A DNA stretch of 64,000 nucleotides, taken from NCBI GenBank assembly GCA_950295325.1, contig OX485806.1, forward strand, positions 23,808,001 through 23,872,000. The letters run 5' to 3'. Numbering within the stretch: position 1 is the stretch's first letter; each line of letters opens with the position of its first letter. The notes beneath the pieces are model-generated. The model was not told the DNA's origin and did not search any database. It saw only the letters and a program-made list of their open reading frames with translations. Made by a program: the position numbers and the translations under genes. Below, piece by piece: positions 47,712-59,991 of this stretch. The stretch comes from Polytrichum commune (Eukaryota > Streptophyta > Polytrichopsida > Polytrichales > Polytrichaceae).

Positions 47712-48848
47712 TACTCAAGCCAAACCTACTATATGTAAGGTACATTAACTTAAGATGTTGAGTCCAATTTAATGCCACAACAAAGATTAAAGTAAAACGG
47801 GATTAAAAATGCCATCACAACTTATTTTGTGGACCCCCTGAAGAGTAAGTTGGAAATTGTGCAAGCATTATCCTTTTTATGTCCTTTCCTACCTATTTTC
47901 AACGTTGAATATGAGAGAGCTTTGGTATATCATGGTCTGCCTCCTGTGATTTGTGATGGGGCAATGGCTCCTTTCCTCCATTGTTGTGGTCTCACTTAAT
48001 TAATGTTTGCCCACTTCTAACTCATTGGAATCCCTTGCCCTATATTATATTTAAGCCAAGCCTATGCTAGGTACACTAAATTAAGATGTTGAGTTCAATT
48101 TAGTGACATAACAAAGATTAAGGTTTAATGGGACTAAAATATCATCACAACGCAATTTCATGGAACAGTGAATAAGTTGGAAGTTTGCGCAAGCATTATT
48201 CTCTTTATATCCATCCCTTACCAGATTCAATATTGAATATGAGAATATGAGAGGGTTTAGATGTGCCATCCTCATGATCATCCTCGCATGGCCAATTTAG
48301 CGTAATTTCAGATGGGGCATGGCCCATTTCTCCAGTTTATGGTCCACCGTAATCAATGTTTAGGGTCCATTCTGATTTGACTACTTGAAGAGAAAGAAAA
48401 TCTTCACTTTTATTTTGTAGAACTTTTGTATCTCAACTCCAATTCTGAAACTCAAAACAACACTCTGCATGATTCAGAATTGCTAACCAGAAGAGACGTT
48501 TCTCAATTCGATTTCAATGGTCAAAATTGTCCATGGAGTTGGAAGTGCCCACAATAGGGCCACATCCCTATTCGTGTGAAACTTGCCAAAGTTCTCCAAG
48601 ACTGCCAAGGATACAAGTAATATAGTTTTTGTAGTATATAATACAGCTAGGCGAGCCTCTTAATGTAGTGTTTCTAACTTGGATCAAGCAGCTGAAATCG
48701 ATCCAATAATCATCAAAAAAATAGTTTTGGCTCTCTGAGTTTATATGCATTAATACTTGCTGCCTGAATTAGAGCTGATGTGCCATGCAGAGGGATCACC
48801 TCAGCCACTGAAGTAAAAGAACCGAGTTCCTTTACTGCATGAAGATGC
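47712..48848. other. Intergenic stretch
   Basis: A block near 47725-47930 (AAGCCAAACCTACT...GAGTCCAATTTA) recurs in similar order at 48050-48250, indicating an old local duplication. R2 copy 2 lies at about 48366-48570. No gene was found. Confidence 0.5.
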
Positions 48849-51844
48849 TTACTCCCTCAGTGATGTCACTCCATTTGTAACACTCTTCGACTTCTTGGTC
48901 TTGATCTTCAAGTGATCATGAGCTTGTACTTGTAAATCTGATAATTCCTGTATATTTTCGTGTACTTTTGCACACATCCGGTCCAATGCTAGAATTGGGA
49001 AAGGCTCCTCTATAAGCACTCCAACCTGGCAAAAGTGACAGCCAATTCGTTTCAGACTGTTTCTCAAATAAAACAAACACAAACCAGCAACTGCCCGTCA
49101 TGATCCATCAGGAACAGGGTTGATTCTGAACATGTTAATTCAGAGATGAGTTCTGACAGCCTCAAAATTGCAAGCGCATCAAATATGTTCAAGGTACATG
49201 GGCCTTATGTGATCACTATTTTTTATTGAACACCAATATTTGAGTGGTAAATGGCCAAGGCTTGTAGTTCCGAAAAAAGGCCAAAAAGACATGTGTTGAA
49301 ATGATATCGGATTATGTGCTCAAATTATATTAATTATTCTAGGTTCAATTGTTAGCACCATTGGGAGGGCCTATGTGACCACTTAAAGAGAATCTTCACT
49401 TGGACCGTTTATTTCAAATCTCAAATCTCAAATCTGATTCTGAAAACTTGAAACAACAATCTGCATGATTCACAATTGCCAGCTGGATAAGACAATCCCG
49501 AATTCGATCCACCGGTCAACAATATCCATGGAGTTGGAAATGCCCAGGGGCACATAGCAAAACCTAAGCAAAATCAGTTTCTAAAGCATACAACAAAGCC
49601 TTCACAATGAAACTCACCTCCTCAATGCAGAATAATGAAGCTGCACTGATGAAGGTAGCAGGGACAACCATCCAATGACAATCGTCCCAAAGTACCACCG
49701 GCAAGGTCAAGTGCCACAGTACCAAAAAACGGGAAGTCAGCCGTGTGTATGAGAGTGGAATTGGTGTTCGAATGAGACGTTCACATATACTGATGCCATC
49801 ATTGAACTGGGAGATGTTGGCATCCTGCATTTCACAGACGTGTCAGCTGCCATGCCAAACGAAAACAAAATTCTCAGTAAAGATTCGAAGAGCTACAAAT
49901 TGCTAGCTTCAACCTATAACACAACCTATACATCACCTTTAGTGGTGGGTTCCAAAATGCACAATCACTAATATGGTGCTCCTCACTGACCAGAAGACTT
50001 CTTTCGCTATCCTCCAGCTGAACCACTTTCAACAATTCAGTCATCAGCTGAATGAGACAATTTGGCCGATGTTTTGCACTCAAGACAAGCTCAAGGTCTT
50101 CGTCATCCAAGATGTCGTTCAGCTCTTCAGCTACGTCTGACCCATATAGAACGTGGCACTGAATGGATACAAATAACAGCATCAGACAGAAAGTTAATTC
50201 TCTTTAATTGAGTCACGGTCCTGCCTAGACTGCAAGCAAACAGGTATAGAAGACCATGTTCATGATTGGAGACAAACATGATTCTTCCAAACTCTCTTGA
50301 TATGATTACTCTTACCATACATCTATCTCTTTGTAATACACGGAGGCCAACTTACTGATTACCTGAAACAAGAACTCACAATAAGCACATAGTACAACCT
50401 CTGCTGGGCAAAGATTGCCGTCATGTGTGGAAAATGACACCTATGACCTTACCGAATCAGGCATGCCATGGACAGCTCTTCATGAAGAGAAACAACATTC
50501 TTTTTGGAAAACACATGATATTTTACCAGAGTGCCACAGTCATTCTTTCTTGTCGAGAACATGGACCGGGCAAGACAAGTGGTGATATTTCATTACAATG
50601 ACATGAAAAAAAATTCCTATCACTCTCCCAGGTATGAATGCCATGATTGAGAGAAAATGAGGACACTCTCCTCAAGATGATTTGAACCTAGAATTTGATT
50701 CCTGCAGAGTTCGAATTCCTGATACCCTCTGTTACTTAGTTTGTAAAGATCAGCCAGCACATACGCACATCTTCGCTCGTTCTAAACTGTCAATCAGTAT
50801 CTTTACCTTTAGAGCGACAGTGAAGGCCATAATGTAATCCACCAGCAATTTTTTATGTTGAGAATCGGCAGGACGCTGAATCCACGCCATCGCCTGCCGA
50901 GCCATATCCTTGGAGCTGCTGATGACTTTGGTCCAAGTCTTTCGCGCTTCGTCGTAGCGAGAATAAGAAGCTTCAGTCCGGAACACGAGCAGCAAAGCCA
51001 AAGCGGGGGCAGTGAGAGTGTAAGGAAGAGGCGAGGCATGAAACAAAGGGATGAAGGAAGGGAGCCATCCCGCCGTGACGCTACTGTTGTACAATGCAAG
51101 AACCGCCGCGATCCCAGTAAAAGTGCCGACGGGAGGTATCAACGACAAAATTGCACGGGATGAAAAACTGGACTTAAAGTGCCGGTAATGTCTCGTGGAG
51201 CTTCGGTGGCGTAACCAGTCGTCTTGGCTGTAAAACGTCCGCCGTCTGTGCATGCCTCTCTCTGTGATCGTGTCTGCCCATTCCGGAATGCGCTTCAAAT
51301 TGTCAAATATAAACTCTACATCGGAATAAGTTCCCGCTGCGGAGGAGTACATCCGTCGCTCATAAGGCTGGTAAGCCGATGATGCGGAAACTTTCTCTCC
51401 ACCATCATCACCGTCATCGTCATCTAGAACCTTCTCACCCTCCTCCAAGTAGAAATAGCTTCCATCATTTGAAGAAGAGTAGTTCAGGTTTTTCTTCTTC
51501 GAGCTTCCTGTTATCCCACGCTCCTCTCCTCCTGTATCCAAATCCTTCCCCTGCATGCATAGCACATGCCATAGCCGATTGCGTAATCTCCCTCTTCGAT
51601 GATGATGATGATGATGATGATGATGATAATAACATGATGCCTCCGTCACTCCATGTCCAAATTTAGCATCAAATACTTGAGAGGACAGAGATGATGGTTG
51701 AAGCTGTTGTCTCCTCCTCACCCAATCCACATTTAAACTACTCCAACTTGTGTTATTATTCTTCCAGGATGTCCCTAGCCTGCCATTGAGCCACACCGAC
51801 GAACCACATCCCGCCCGGATGTCGACGAGCACCAGGTCCTGCAT
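48849..51844 (-). CDS. Bestrophin-like voltage-dependent chloride channel, thylakoid/plastid type (VCCN-like)
   Basis: Four exons: 51844-50807, 50158-49991, 49824-49618 and 49025-48849; all introns start GT and end AG and all junctions are in phase 0, giving 529 residues. The bestrophin-like domain starts at about residue 203 (TFYSQDDWLRHRSS). Landmarks are SLIPPVG (233-239), a first hydrophobic segment (about 240-262), SPLPYTLTAPALALLLVF (271-288), FRTEASYSRYDEARKTW (288-304), then exon 2 CHVLYGSDVAEEL, exon 3 PIPLSYTRLTSRFLVLWHLT and CHWMVVPATFISAASLFCIE, and exon 4 VGVLIEEPFPILALD. Plant members tune the thylakoid membrane potential by carrying chloride. The first 200 residues are long and low-complexity, with nine His (74-82) and an Asp/Gly run (141-149); the very N-terminus may be a transit peptide. 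The first ATG in frame after an upstream stop is 51844. The exon 2 donor (GTCAGT) is weak. Confidence 0.9.
49190..49560 (+). repeat. Dispersed repeat family R2 (copy 3), inside intron 3 of the bestrophin gene
   Basis: Has the R2 landmarks: GGGCCTTATGTGATCACTAT, CATTGGGAGGGCCTATGTGA, AAAGAGAATCTTCACTT, GAAACAACAATCTGCATGAT and CATGGAGTTGGAAATGCCCA. It makes up most of the 592-bp third intron. Confidence 0.65.
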
Positions 51845-52511
51845 TCCTTCCTGCCTGCCACGACGGAAGGAAAGCACAAGAAAGACCTTAACGCCTACCG
51901 CAACAAAACCTTCGCCCTAAGTTAGGTCCCCATGCCTAAAGGCAAACAAACGACCATCGCCTGTTAAAAACCTCAACTCAGATTTCTACATACTTCACCT
52001 TCGCTACTACTCCACTCTAGTCTACTCTGTGTTCGTGCAATTGTTAGTGTCGCCGCTTCAATGCCCTTCTCTTCTTCTGTCCTCCTTCTTCCCTCCTACA
52101 ATGGTCCCTCTTCTGTGTGACAAGCTGCTTCCAATTCAACGCTACAAACTGTAGAAACTCGAGTGACCTCCGAAGAAAAAAACAAAGCCTACACCCGCGC
52201 CGCAAGAAGACCTTCACCTAATAAGTCCCCATGCCTAGAAGCCAAACAAACGACGATCGCCAGTTTAAAACCTCATTTCAGTTTTCAAAATACTTTTATC
52301 TTCTCTACTCTACTCTATTCCACTCTAATCTACTCTATTTCCGTAAAGTTGTCAATGTCGCCGCTTGCATGCCCTTCCTTCTTCTGTCCTTCTTCTTCCC
52401 TCCCACAAAACAAAGAAGAAGAAGCTCCTTCTTCTATCTTCCAAGTGCTACCAACCTGAAATTGCACTCTAACTTACTTACAAAAATGTAGAAACTCAAG
52501 TGACCTCCCAC
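51845..52511. repeat. Duplicated upstream region of the bestrophin gene
   Basis: A block of about 290-330 bp at 51889-52170 recurs at 52180-52511. CCCCATGCCTA, AAACAAACGAC, ATCGCC, CTACTC.ACTC, GTGTCGCCGCTT or ATGTCGCCGCTT, TGCCCTTC and GTAGAAACTC.AGTGACCTCC occur in the same order, at an offset of exactly 300 bp in the middle part. The first copy abuts the coding start, so the duplicated unit is probably leader or promoter. Confidence 0.8.
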
Positions 52512-52595
52512 TCGGACCTCGGTTATTTCACTCTCCTAGAAATAGCACAATAATAAATATGTTTGTTGCTGCGTGCAAAGCCCTGATTCCTCCGA

Positions 52596-52677
52596 CAAAC
52601 GATTCCAATGAACTTCCTCCAACAAATGAATCCAATGAACTTCCTCCCACAAATGAATCCAATGAACCTCCTCCGAC
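52596..52677 (+). repeat. Tandem repeat, 3 x 27 bp
   Basis: CAAACGATTCCAATGAACTT-type units begin at 52596, 52623 and 52650, each ending in CCTCC. A single related unit (TCCAATGAACCTCC) occurs near 56255. On the minus strand the unit stays in frame, giving a short FIGFIC-type peptide repeat; I do not consider it a gene. Confidence 0.85.
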
Positions 52678-55340
52678 CAAACTCGCAAATTTGAGTGTCC
52701 AGTTCGTTGAAGAATGAATGTGTCCAGATTCTCGTCATGTTCCGGTGGCTCTGCTGCCTCGACCTAAGGGCCCGTTTACACCATGTACCATGAAGTCGTC
52801 CCTCGGCGCTTTACACCATGTACCATGAAGTTGTCCCAGGGCGCTGTAAGAGCGCTGATTGGCTGTTGAACTCGTCCCGGGACCACTTCGGTTTACACCA
52901 AGGGAAAAAAAAGGGCAGAGTGACCATGCAGGACGAGGTCCCCAAAAGACATATTTTAAGGCCTAAATAATCCACTCACATGGTCCAATGGGTTTTGTGG
53001 TGAGAGAGGCAAGACATGTTGTCTGGTAGGAAAAGCTAGGCAAGGACCCATGGCAGAGGATTGCTATTGTAACATTTTTTTAAATGATTTTTTTTTTTTT
53101 GGGGGGGGGTTGTAGATGAAATGGTAGCTCTCCTTTATTACATGATAACGTTATGATTCAAAAACCTAGTATAACGCGTAAATCCAAAAAATTGATAAAA
53201 CGTCAAATTACATTAAACCGATAAAAAAATTAAATTACATTAAACCAAATAATGTTAAATTATCTAAAACTGGTATATGAGGTTGTTGTTTTCAACACCT
53301 CTCATTTATCTTCTGAACCTGTTGTAGCATAGTTTGTGTAGTATTGTGAGAAATGTTTTTTGCAATCATTGAGGGATATATTGTTGATGGGGAGTCACGT
53401 ATAGAATCATAAGAAGAGTGGTTACAGAATTCACAATGGATGCAAGAAATGGCAGCTTCGATTTTCAAGAGCAACCAATCATCGGTTTTTCAAATGTTGC
53501 ATGGTCTTAATATGCTTCCCTCTCATACTAGTGCATTTTGTCATTTGCCAATTATACTAATGTTTGATTTTTGGCAAAGAGGACAATTGAAGAAGCCTCA
53601 TGGAGTTGGTACCTTTCAAGGATTTGAACAAATGGTAGCAACAACAAAACAACATGTACTTGGGAAAAAAAAATGCAAACAAAAAAATTAAAATAAAAGA
53701 AGATGAATAGAAATTTTTAAAAATTAAATAAAAATTCATCATTTAATTTTTATTTGGGGCAAGATGGATGATTGCAAGAACAAAAAATAAACAAGGTAAT
53801 TTTTTGACATGTATGAATTGTTAAACATATGAGTAATTTTTTCAAAAGTTAATATTTTTTTAACAAAAAATAAGGTTGCATAATGTTGAATACAAATGTA
53901 CGAGGTAGTATGTGGACCATATAATGAGGCCGTAGAAAGCCTTGGCCTTTGGCCCTATAGCCCCTCTCTCCAAATCAGCGTCAGCTGCTACTGCGGAGGC
54001 TTTGAGATTTGTTAATTATCTATGTCATCTCGTGCACGTGTGAGGTTTCGAACCCACATCAATTCCGCTCAAAATTCCATCGTTTCCTCTATCTAACCAC
54101 TAATTACTTTCCATCTATTCCATCATTAACTATCGCTCTTATGTATATTATGTACTTACAAGGGAACTTTGTTTTTACATAAAAACTTTGTTCTTATAGG
54201 GACATTTTGTTTTTACAGAGGAACTATGTACTTACATTTGAAGTATGTTCTTTCATTTAAACTATGTTTTATATTTCAACTCTATTTTTACATTATGTTT
54301 TTATTTCGTGCAGATTCGATAAATAGTTGTAATCAAAGGTTTTAATTGTTTTTGTTTGTCTTTTAAAAAAATACAGAGGCATTCTTGAATAATAATGCTT
54401 AAACAAGAGGGCTATTGAAGTTTCCGGATCAAACAGAAAACAAGAATATAAGTGGTTTTAGCAAATTGATGAATGTCATGGGAGAAGTGCAAATGTGTAT
54501 AAACAAATTTCAGCAAATATTATACAATCATAACAAGAAGATGTTATTTCATTTACGCCTACATCATGTTAAATAACTACAATTACAACTACAACACCAA
54601 TAAAAGTTGGATCACCAATATATATATATATATATATATATAATTTAAACTATTTAAATTCAAGATTATTATCCAAATAATTAAAGAAAAATTAAAGAAA
54701 AATTAAAGGAAATATTGAAAGTCTGATGAAACAGGTAGTTGGTAATTATAGAGTTTTTTTACAGCATTTTGAGAATCTACAAATTATCTGAAAAGCATGG
54801 ACAAAAACTTTATTGCTCTTCTAGATAAATTCTAGTTATTATTCTACTGTATCAATTTCATTATCACTAATTGTACCTAATATGACATATTTGCTTTGTA
54901 TTTTGTACTACCACAATTACTCTCTTAGATAAAGTTTAGTTATTACTCTATTATATCGGTCTCATTATTACTATATGTTTCTAATATGTCAAATTTGTAG
55001 CAGGTAATCACATATGTGATAAGGAAAATTGTGCTCTCTGCAAAAAAATCCAAAAATACACTATTGAGTGCTAATTGTTAATCGTGTTGTTAATTGTTAA
55101 GAGAATTTTGATGAAATTACACTCCGTACTTCAATGAATGCACCTCAATAAGTGTTAACATGCATGAAAGTGAGGCTGCAAAGTCTTATAACTTGGATGA
55201 AACTACTATTACATGCATACATCATGCACACAAACACTTTTAAATGTGTTGTAGGTTAAACTATTTGCTTGGACTTACTACATCAACACTCATTAATTGT
55301 TGGAAACTTACATGTTTTCTTTTGAGGTTTTTTTTTTACA
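52678..55340. other. AT-rich stretch with decayed coding-like pieces
   Basis: Contains a poly-T/poly-G junction (about 53090-53110), a TA microsatellite (about 54619-54643) and, at 53440-53691, a plus-strand frame (MQEMAASIFKSNQSS...) that reads like protein but has no recognised domain. An isolated GGGCCCGTTTACACC at 52769 resembles a Tourist end without a partner. Confidence 0.4.
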
Positions 55341-55342
55341 AT

Positions 55343-55694
55343 ATGGAAGCAGGGGTGGCAATCATGAAGAACAAAGAAGCTCAGGAAGCAACACATAAGA
55401 GAGAGTTGGAAGAAATTACTACCATATTGGAGCAATTGGCATTGGTATCTAAAGAGGGCGAAAGTGGGCCCACTATGAATGCACATGAGTTATTATGAAC
55501 TAGAATTTGAGCTAAAGAATCCCTACATACCAATTGAGGAGAAAATTACAAGGACGTTTGATGGAGGAGGTGATATAGTTGAAGAAGTTGACAATGTGCA
55601 AATTAGCGATGTGGTGGTAGATAGAGTGGGATTCAAGGATGTTGAAAAGTGCATTAGTGACCTTGAAACAATTTTTGGAACAAAGACCTATTGA
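55343..55694 (+). pseudogene. Coding-like relic with a short coiled-coil region
   Basis: From 55343 the plus strand reads MEAGVAIMKNKEAQEATHKR then ELEEITTILEQLALVSKEGE, a helical, charged, coiled-coil-like stretch, stopping at 55498; a second overlapping frame then reads to 55694 (NPYIPIEEKITRTF..., EDVEKCISDLE-like). The frame change between two protein-like stretches suggests a decayed gene or transposon ORF. I do not recognise the family. Confidence 0.35.
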
Positions 55695-56403
55695 TGCTAC
55701 ACCTTTCATCTAGAGCATTCAAACACTTCAAAAAGAAATAGGATCTTGACGTGCACAAGAATCTCATTAAACCACTATAGATTTGCCCTTCCATTGTGCT
55801 TAGATGTACGACGATGTTTATATCTTATGTATGTTCATCCCTTAATTTATAGAAATGTTGTTTCTTTAAATTCCAAGTCGCATAAGTGTTATTCATGTAA
55901 GTGTTACAAATTCTCGATGCTACCCCCGATAAATGTTAAAGTGTTATAAACTTCCTTGCTCCAAATTGTTAATATAGATCGAGGATGGACTGTACAGTAC
56001 AATGATCACTTGAAAAGGACAAGAATCTCTACTTTGACCTCCCATAACTTCTACACACCAACTCTGACTTTAAAACTTTAAATGACAATTTGCAATATAT
56101 TTACAATGAGACAATTCCCATTTCCGTCCAAATTGTTTATGTAGAATCGAATGTAAGTCGGTAACACAACGTGGCTTATTAGTTTTGAGCTTACTCCACA
56201 CTTGTACAAACGGCACATTGAATGTGTTTCGATTCCTTTGTATTTGTAAGACAGATCCAATGAACCTCCAACACATGCATGTATTCCTCATTGTAGAATG
56301 TGTGTCCACATTCTTGCCATGGTCCGCTCCCGGGTCACCATCCCAATAAAGCTAAGCACGACACAAAGAGCCTAACCGCATGCTTTTTGGTTAGAGACTA
56401 ATA

Positions 56404-56557
56404 GCCCACCCACACTTACCGGTGCAGGCCACCAGTGAATGATGAGTACCAGCACTGGTTACATCCAGTGGCTCTCACTGGTTAAACCGACTCTAAAAGT
56501 GAGCCCTGTTGGCAAGATCTATTTATTGGTGGCCCGCACCAGTGAGTGTGGGTGGGC
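56404..56557. mobile_element. 154-bp TIR element flanked by TA
   Basis: The left end GCCCACCCACACTTACCGGT and the complement of the right end GCCCACCCACACTCACTGGT pair over about 33 bp. TA is found on both sides (56402-56403, 56558-56559). The small size and strong ends suggest a MITE of the TA-target type, unrelated in sequence to M1. Confidence 0.75.
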
Positions 56558-57081
56558 TATAAGGGTATGTTTGCACGAAAGCCATTAGGCCATGGCTCTT
56601 GAGAGTTCTTGAATTCTCATTGGTTGAGAGTGTCATGGGTCCCCGCTTTAGGTTTATGAGGGTAGTTTGCGCCACAACCCGCACCATCTACATTGGATTA
56701 AAAATCATTTGAAATTCACGTGGCCAAGTATGGATAATGTTGGTTGGGACTGTAGGGAATTTTTCAGGAGGGCTCTTGAAGGTAGGCCTGCCGGAATTTG
56801 CGGTGGGAATTTAGATTTACACTAAGGGCTTGTGCCTTCCAAAAAACTTTGGCATGTAACCTATGGACTTCTCTATTGTCTCGTCCAAAAAGTGGGGTAC
56901 CGTGGTCATTTGAAAGCCATGGATGGCCTAATTTAAGAGGTAAGGTTTTAGTTGTACATGGCAAAGTTTGTGATTGAGAATGGACACCCAAAAGACATGG
57001 GTGTATAATGGGATTGGACTAAGTGCTCTCAATACAAACACCATTCTAGGTTTAAAACTTCACACAATTGGGAGGGTATTA

Positions 57082-57631
57082 GGGCCAAGTTCCATGTGCC
57101 GGTCCCGGTCCGTTTTTTAAATGGGTGAGAAACAGGTGGCATCATCCAAAAAATGGGTGATGTCACCCATTTTTTGGAGGGGTACTTCTATGTGGGGTGC
57201 CGGTTTTTTTCGATTTCCTACTTTCTAACTAAATTTGGTGAGTGATAAGACATGACACTTTAGAATGTCACTGGCAATGAAGGTCATCTAGATTCTAAAA
57301 AATCATAAAATACACGTTCCCTAAGAGTACTCCTCAAAAGAAGCTAGGGACTAGAAGAACAAAGTGGCCTTTAGTATCCAAGGGTGTAACCTAGGTGACC
57401 GGACGATCCGGTCACTGGAGCTTTCTAACCGGCACATGTCCTTCTTGTGACCGTTAGGACCGCCGGTCCTTTGGCACCCGTTCTTGCACAACACAAAATG
57501 TGGGACACCCATCCATCGGGGGTACCGGTCCTTGGGTGAGAAGGATGGGCACATGGCACCACCCTCTTTTCACCGGCCCACCCATTTATTTTGAAAAAAA
57601 CGGACCGGGACCGGCACATGGAACTTGGCCC
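57082..57631. mobile_element. 550-bp Tourist-like (PIF/Harbinger) MITE
   Basis: The ends are near-perfect inverted repeats of about 31 bp or more: GGGCCAAGTTCCATGTGCCG at 57082 and its complement ending at 57631. TTA flanks both sides (57079-57081, 57632-57634). It has split an R2 copy: GGGAGGGTATTA lies to its left, and TTAATGGTCTTTTAAAGAG to its right continues the R2 sequence. The interior has no ORF of note. Confidence 0.9.
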
Positions 57632-57634
57632 TTA

Positions 57635-58039
57635 ATGGTCTTTTAAAGAGAAAGAAAACATCCCTTTTTTGGGCATTGGCCTGTGGGAAGAGACCTAGGG
57701 GTGGTCTCTAAAATGAGCCAAAGTTTGGCAGCCAACCAAATCAAGCCACATATGGTGTTAGTGACTCGTTCTTCAAGTGTAGTCTATCTACAAATTATTG
57801 TTGATGTAAAATGGTCTTCAAAAATGAGCCAAAGTTTGGTCTTGGTCAAAATTTCAACCAAAAATGGCCACGTGTGCAAGATAATACTAGGGCATAACAC
57901 TCTTACAACTAGATACTTGATTTTTTATAGCATTTACATCAACTCTCAATATGGAACTTGAAATGAATATTTTTGTGGATTGCAATTGTTATTGGGTGCA
58001 AGTATGGTAAAGTGTACCAAAAACATGCTCTAGTATCTT
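57635..58039. other. Non-genic stretch
   Basis: Ends the split R2 copy and contains a short internal repeat (AAAATGAGCCAAAGTTTGG at about 57711 and 57822). No gene was found. Confidence 0.45.
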
Positions 58040-58430
58040 AAAACCATGGTTATTTTGGTCAAACGCCTATGATGCGAGTATGGCCCAAAGCAATGCACAT
58101 TGGTATGGAATGACATACCTTACACTCCACTCTTAAAATGCAGGAGTTACATCACCAACATAAAATGGGACATGAATTGATCCAATCCACTTGCTAGAGT
58201 TGCAAATACCCCATTGTGATACATATAATTGCAATAATTGTTGTACACTGAAGATAACCAACACAACACAAACGTTTAAAAGACAATCCAAAATTAATTT
58301 GGGTATTGGTTGTTTTTGTTCTACACCAATGATATTCGTCACACATCTTCTCCATGTCATCCATGAAACGACCAAATGCATTGGGGGCCCCATACCTACA
58401 GGGGGCAACACAAACAATACATCACCATTA
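58040..58430 (-). mobile_element. Decayed transposase-like fragment with a Cys-rich motif
   Basis: Across two frames the minus strand reads DDMEKMCDEYHWCRTKTTNT, LSFKRLCCVGYLQCT, a Tyr/Asn-rich piece (NNYCNYMYHNGG, needing a frame change), SKWIGSIHVPFYVGDVTPA and, at about 58060-58110, IPMCIALGHTRIIGV. I recall this order, with CxxxxC and CxxC pairs and the WIGSIHVPFYVG phrase, from transposon-derived proteins of non-seed plants. The superfamily is unknown to me. Frameshifts and stops show it is not functional. Confidence 0.45.
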
Positions 58431-59991
58431 AATGATGGTGGCAGGTGCTTGATATTATGAACACCAATATCATCAAGGTCAATAATTGTAAGGTTAGACT
58501 CAGACCTTTACCTAAACTTTGTTAGTTTCATTACCTCAACAATTAAACTTGAAAAGGATGAAAGTGGATGCAGTGGTGGACTTTGGGATGGAGTTCCTTG
58601 GCGAGCCAACCTCATGAAAAGGAGGGTGGATGGGATGTTATAAATGTCCATGGATACCTTGGAAGGAGTAGGTGTAACACTTCTAGAAGAAAAGATGATG
58701 TGTCGTAAAAATCAACTACCGAACAAACTTCTTTGTGAGAATCAGAGAAAACATAACATCATCCTAATGGGCTCCAATTCAACAAGGGGAGATTATTGGA
58801 ATTTGCATAGTTGAAGTGCTAGACTCATTCGTTAAAATGAATATAAAGTTACTGCTGAGAATCCGAAAGACCTATAAGCATAAATGATCATGGACCAAGA
58901 ATCCTAACATGTCCATCCTCACTCATACATCAAGATTGTTCATATGCCACCATCCACGGAATAGATGTCCTGCTCAAAGTGTATTGTTCCTAACCTAAGA
59001 TTGAATCTCAAACTAAGTAATCGTCCAAGACACTCACTTGACCATCATCATCTGAAGGCAAAATGAATGGCACAAAGGAACCATGAGCTCTAATGGTAAC
59101 CACGAAGAAGCACGTGAACAATCGAGGCACAATGAAATATGTGGGTGAGCCAATATTTGTACCAGGTGGAAGGGTTTGGGACACTCCAAAAACTTGTGCA
59201 ATTCATTGTGCAATTCCATTTCTTTTGTGTTTTAGAACGATGGCGAGACTTAGGAGGAGATTCATACTGAAGATGACATTGCGGGAGATTTGGAATTGCC
59301 AAAGGAAAAATTAAAGATAACATACTTCGATTACGTAATCTCCATCTTACAGATACATCCTTTCTAGAAATTTTGTTTTTCTATTTCTATTTGTCGTTTG
59401 GACCATTACCGCTCACGAGGCCAATACATGAGATTGATGTTCAATTTTGGAGAATGAATTTGTCAGTGTATATAGGGAGGGGGACTGGGTGTTGTATGTT
59501 TCGGTTGTCAATAAGCTTAGAGTGAGTTCGACATTGACTAAGGAGAAGTTGTAAACTTGGAGTCCACTTTGGCAAGAAGCAAATGATAATTTTGAGAATA
59601 TGCTCTCAATGGATGAGGTTTTGTTGAACTTCAGAGGAAAAATGTTTTGGGTGTGGGAGCACAACCACACGGTCATTGCATGTCAACACCGCATTGATCA
59701 TGGGAGTAAGATAGATTGGCACTTCAATGTTATTTATATATGTTTGGATCCATACAGTGCCACTAGTGTTCTCTTTGATGCAATGAACAACGTAAACATG
59801 TTGGATTTCAACTCCTATGGCATGTACTTGCAAGTATTTGCATGTTGTGATTCATGTATGATCTGATTGTTTGCTTGCTTGAAATGTATGTCTACGAAGA
59901 ATGACCATGTTAAAATGAACTTAGTGAATAAGATACACGGCATTCGCAGGTTTAGGAGTTTTGAGACTCTAGGAGTTTAAGACTATTTTAA
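58431..59991. other. Stretch with coding-like relics
   Basis: Possibly the continuation of the decayed element. A plus-strand frame at 59600-59866 reads MLSMDEVLLNFRGKMFWVWE then HNHTVIACQHRIDHGSKIDW and ends in FACCDSCMI; it reads like protein but has no recognised domain, and no intact gene can be assembled. Otherwise nothing was found. Confidence 0.35.

Noticed and set aside
50855-51163. Plus-strand ORF opposite the bestrophin gene
   Set aside because: Antisense shadow of exon 1.
51842-51877. Start of the bestrophin gene 11 codons further upstream at 51877
   Set aside because: That codon is GTG; the first ATG in frame is 51844, and an in-frame stop lies upstream without another ATG between.
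52769-52960. GGGCCCGTTTACACC after TAA as the left end of a Tourist-like MITE
   Set aside because: No inverted right end followed by TAA or TTA was found downstream; left as a possible truncated element only.
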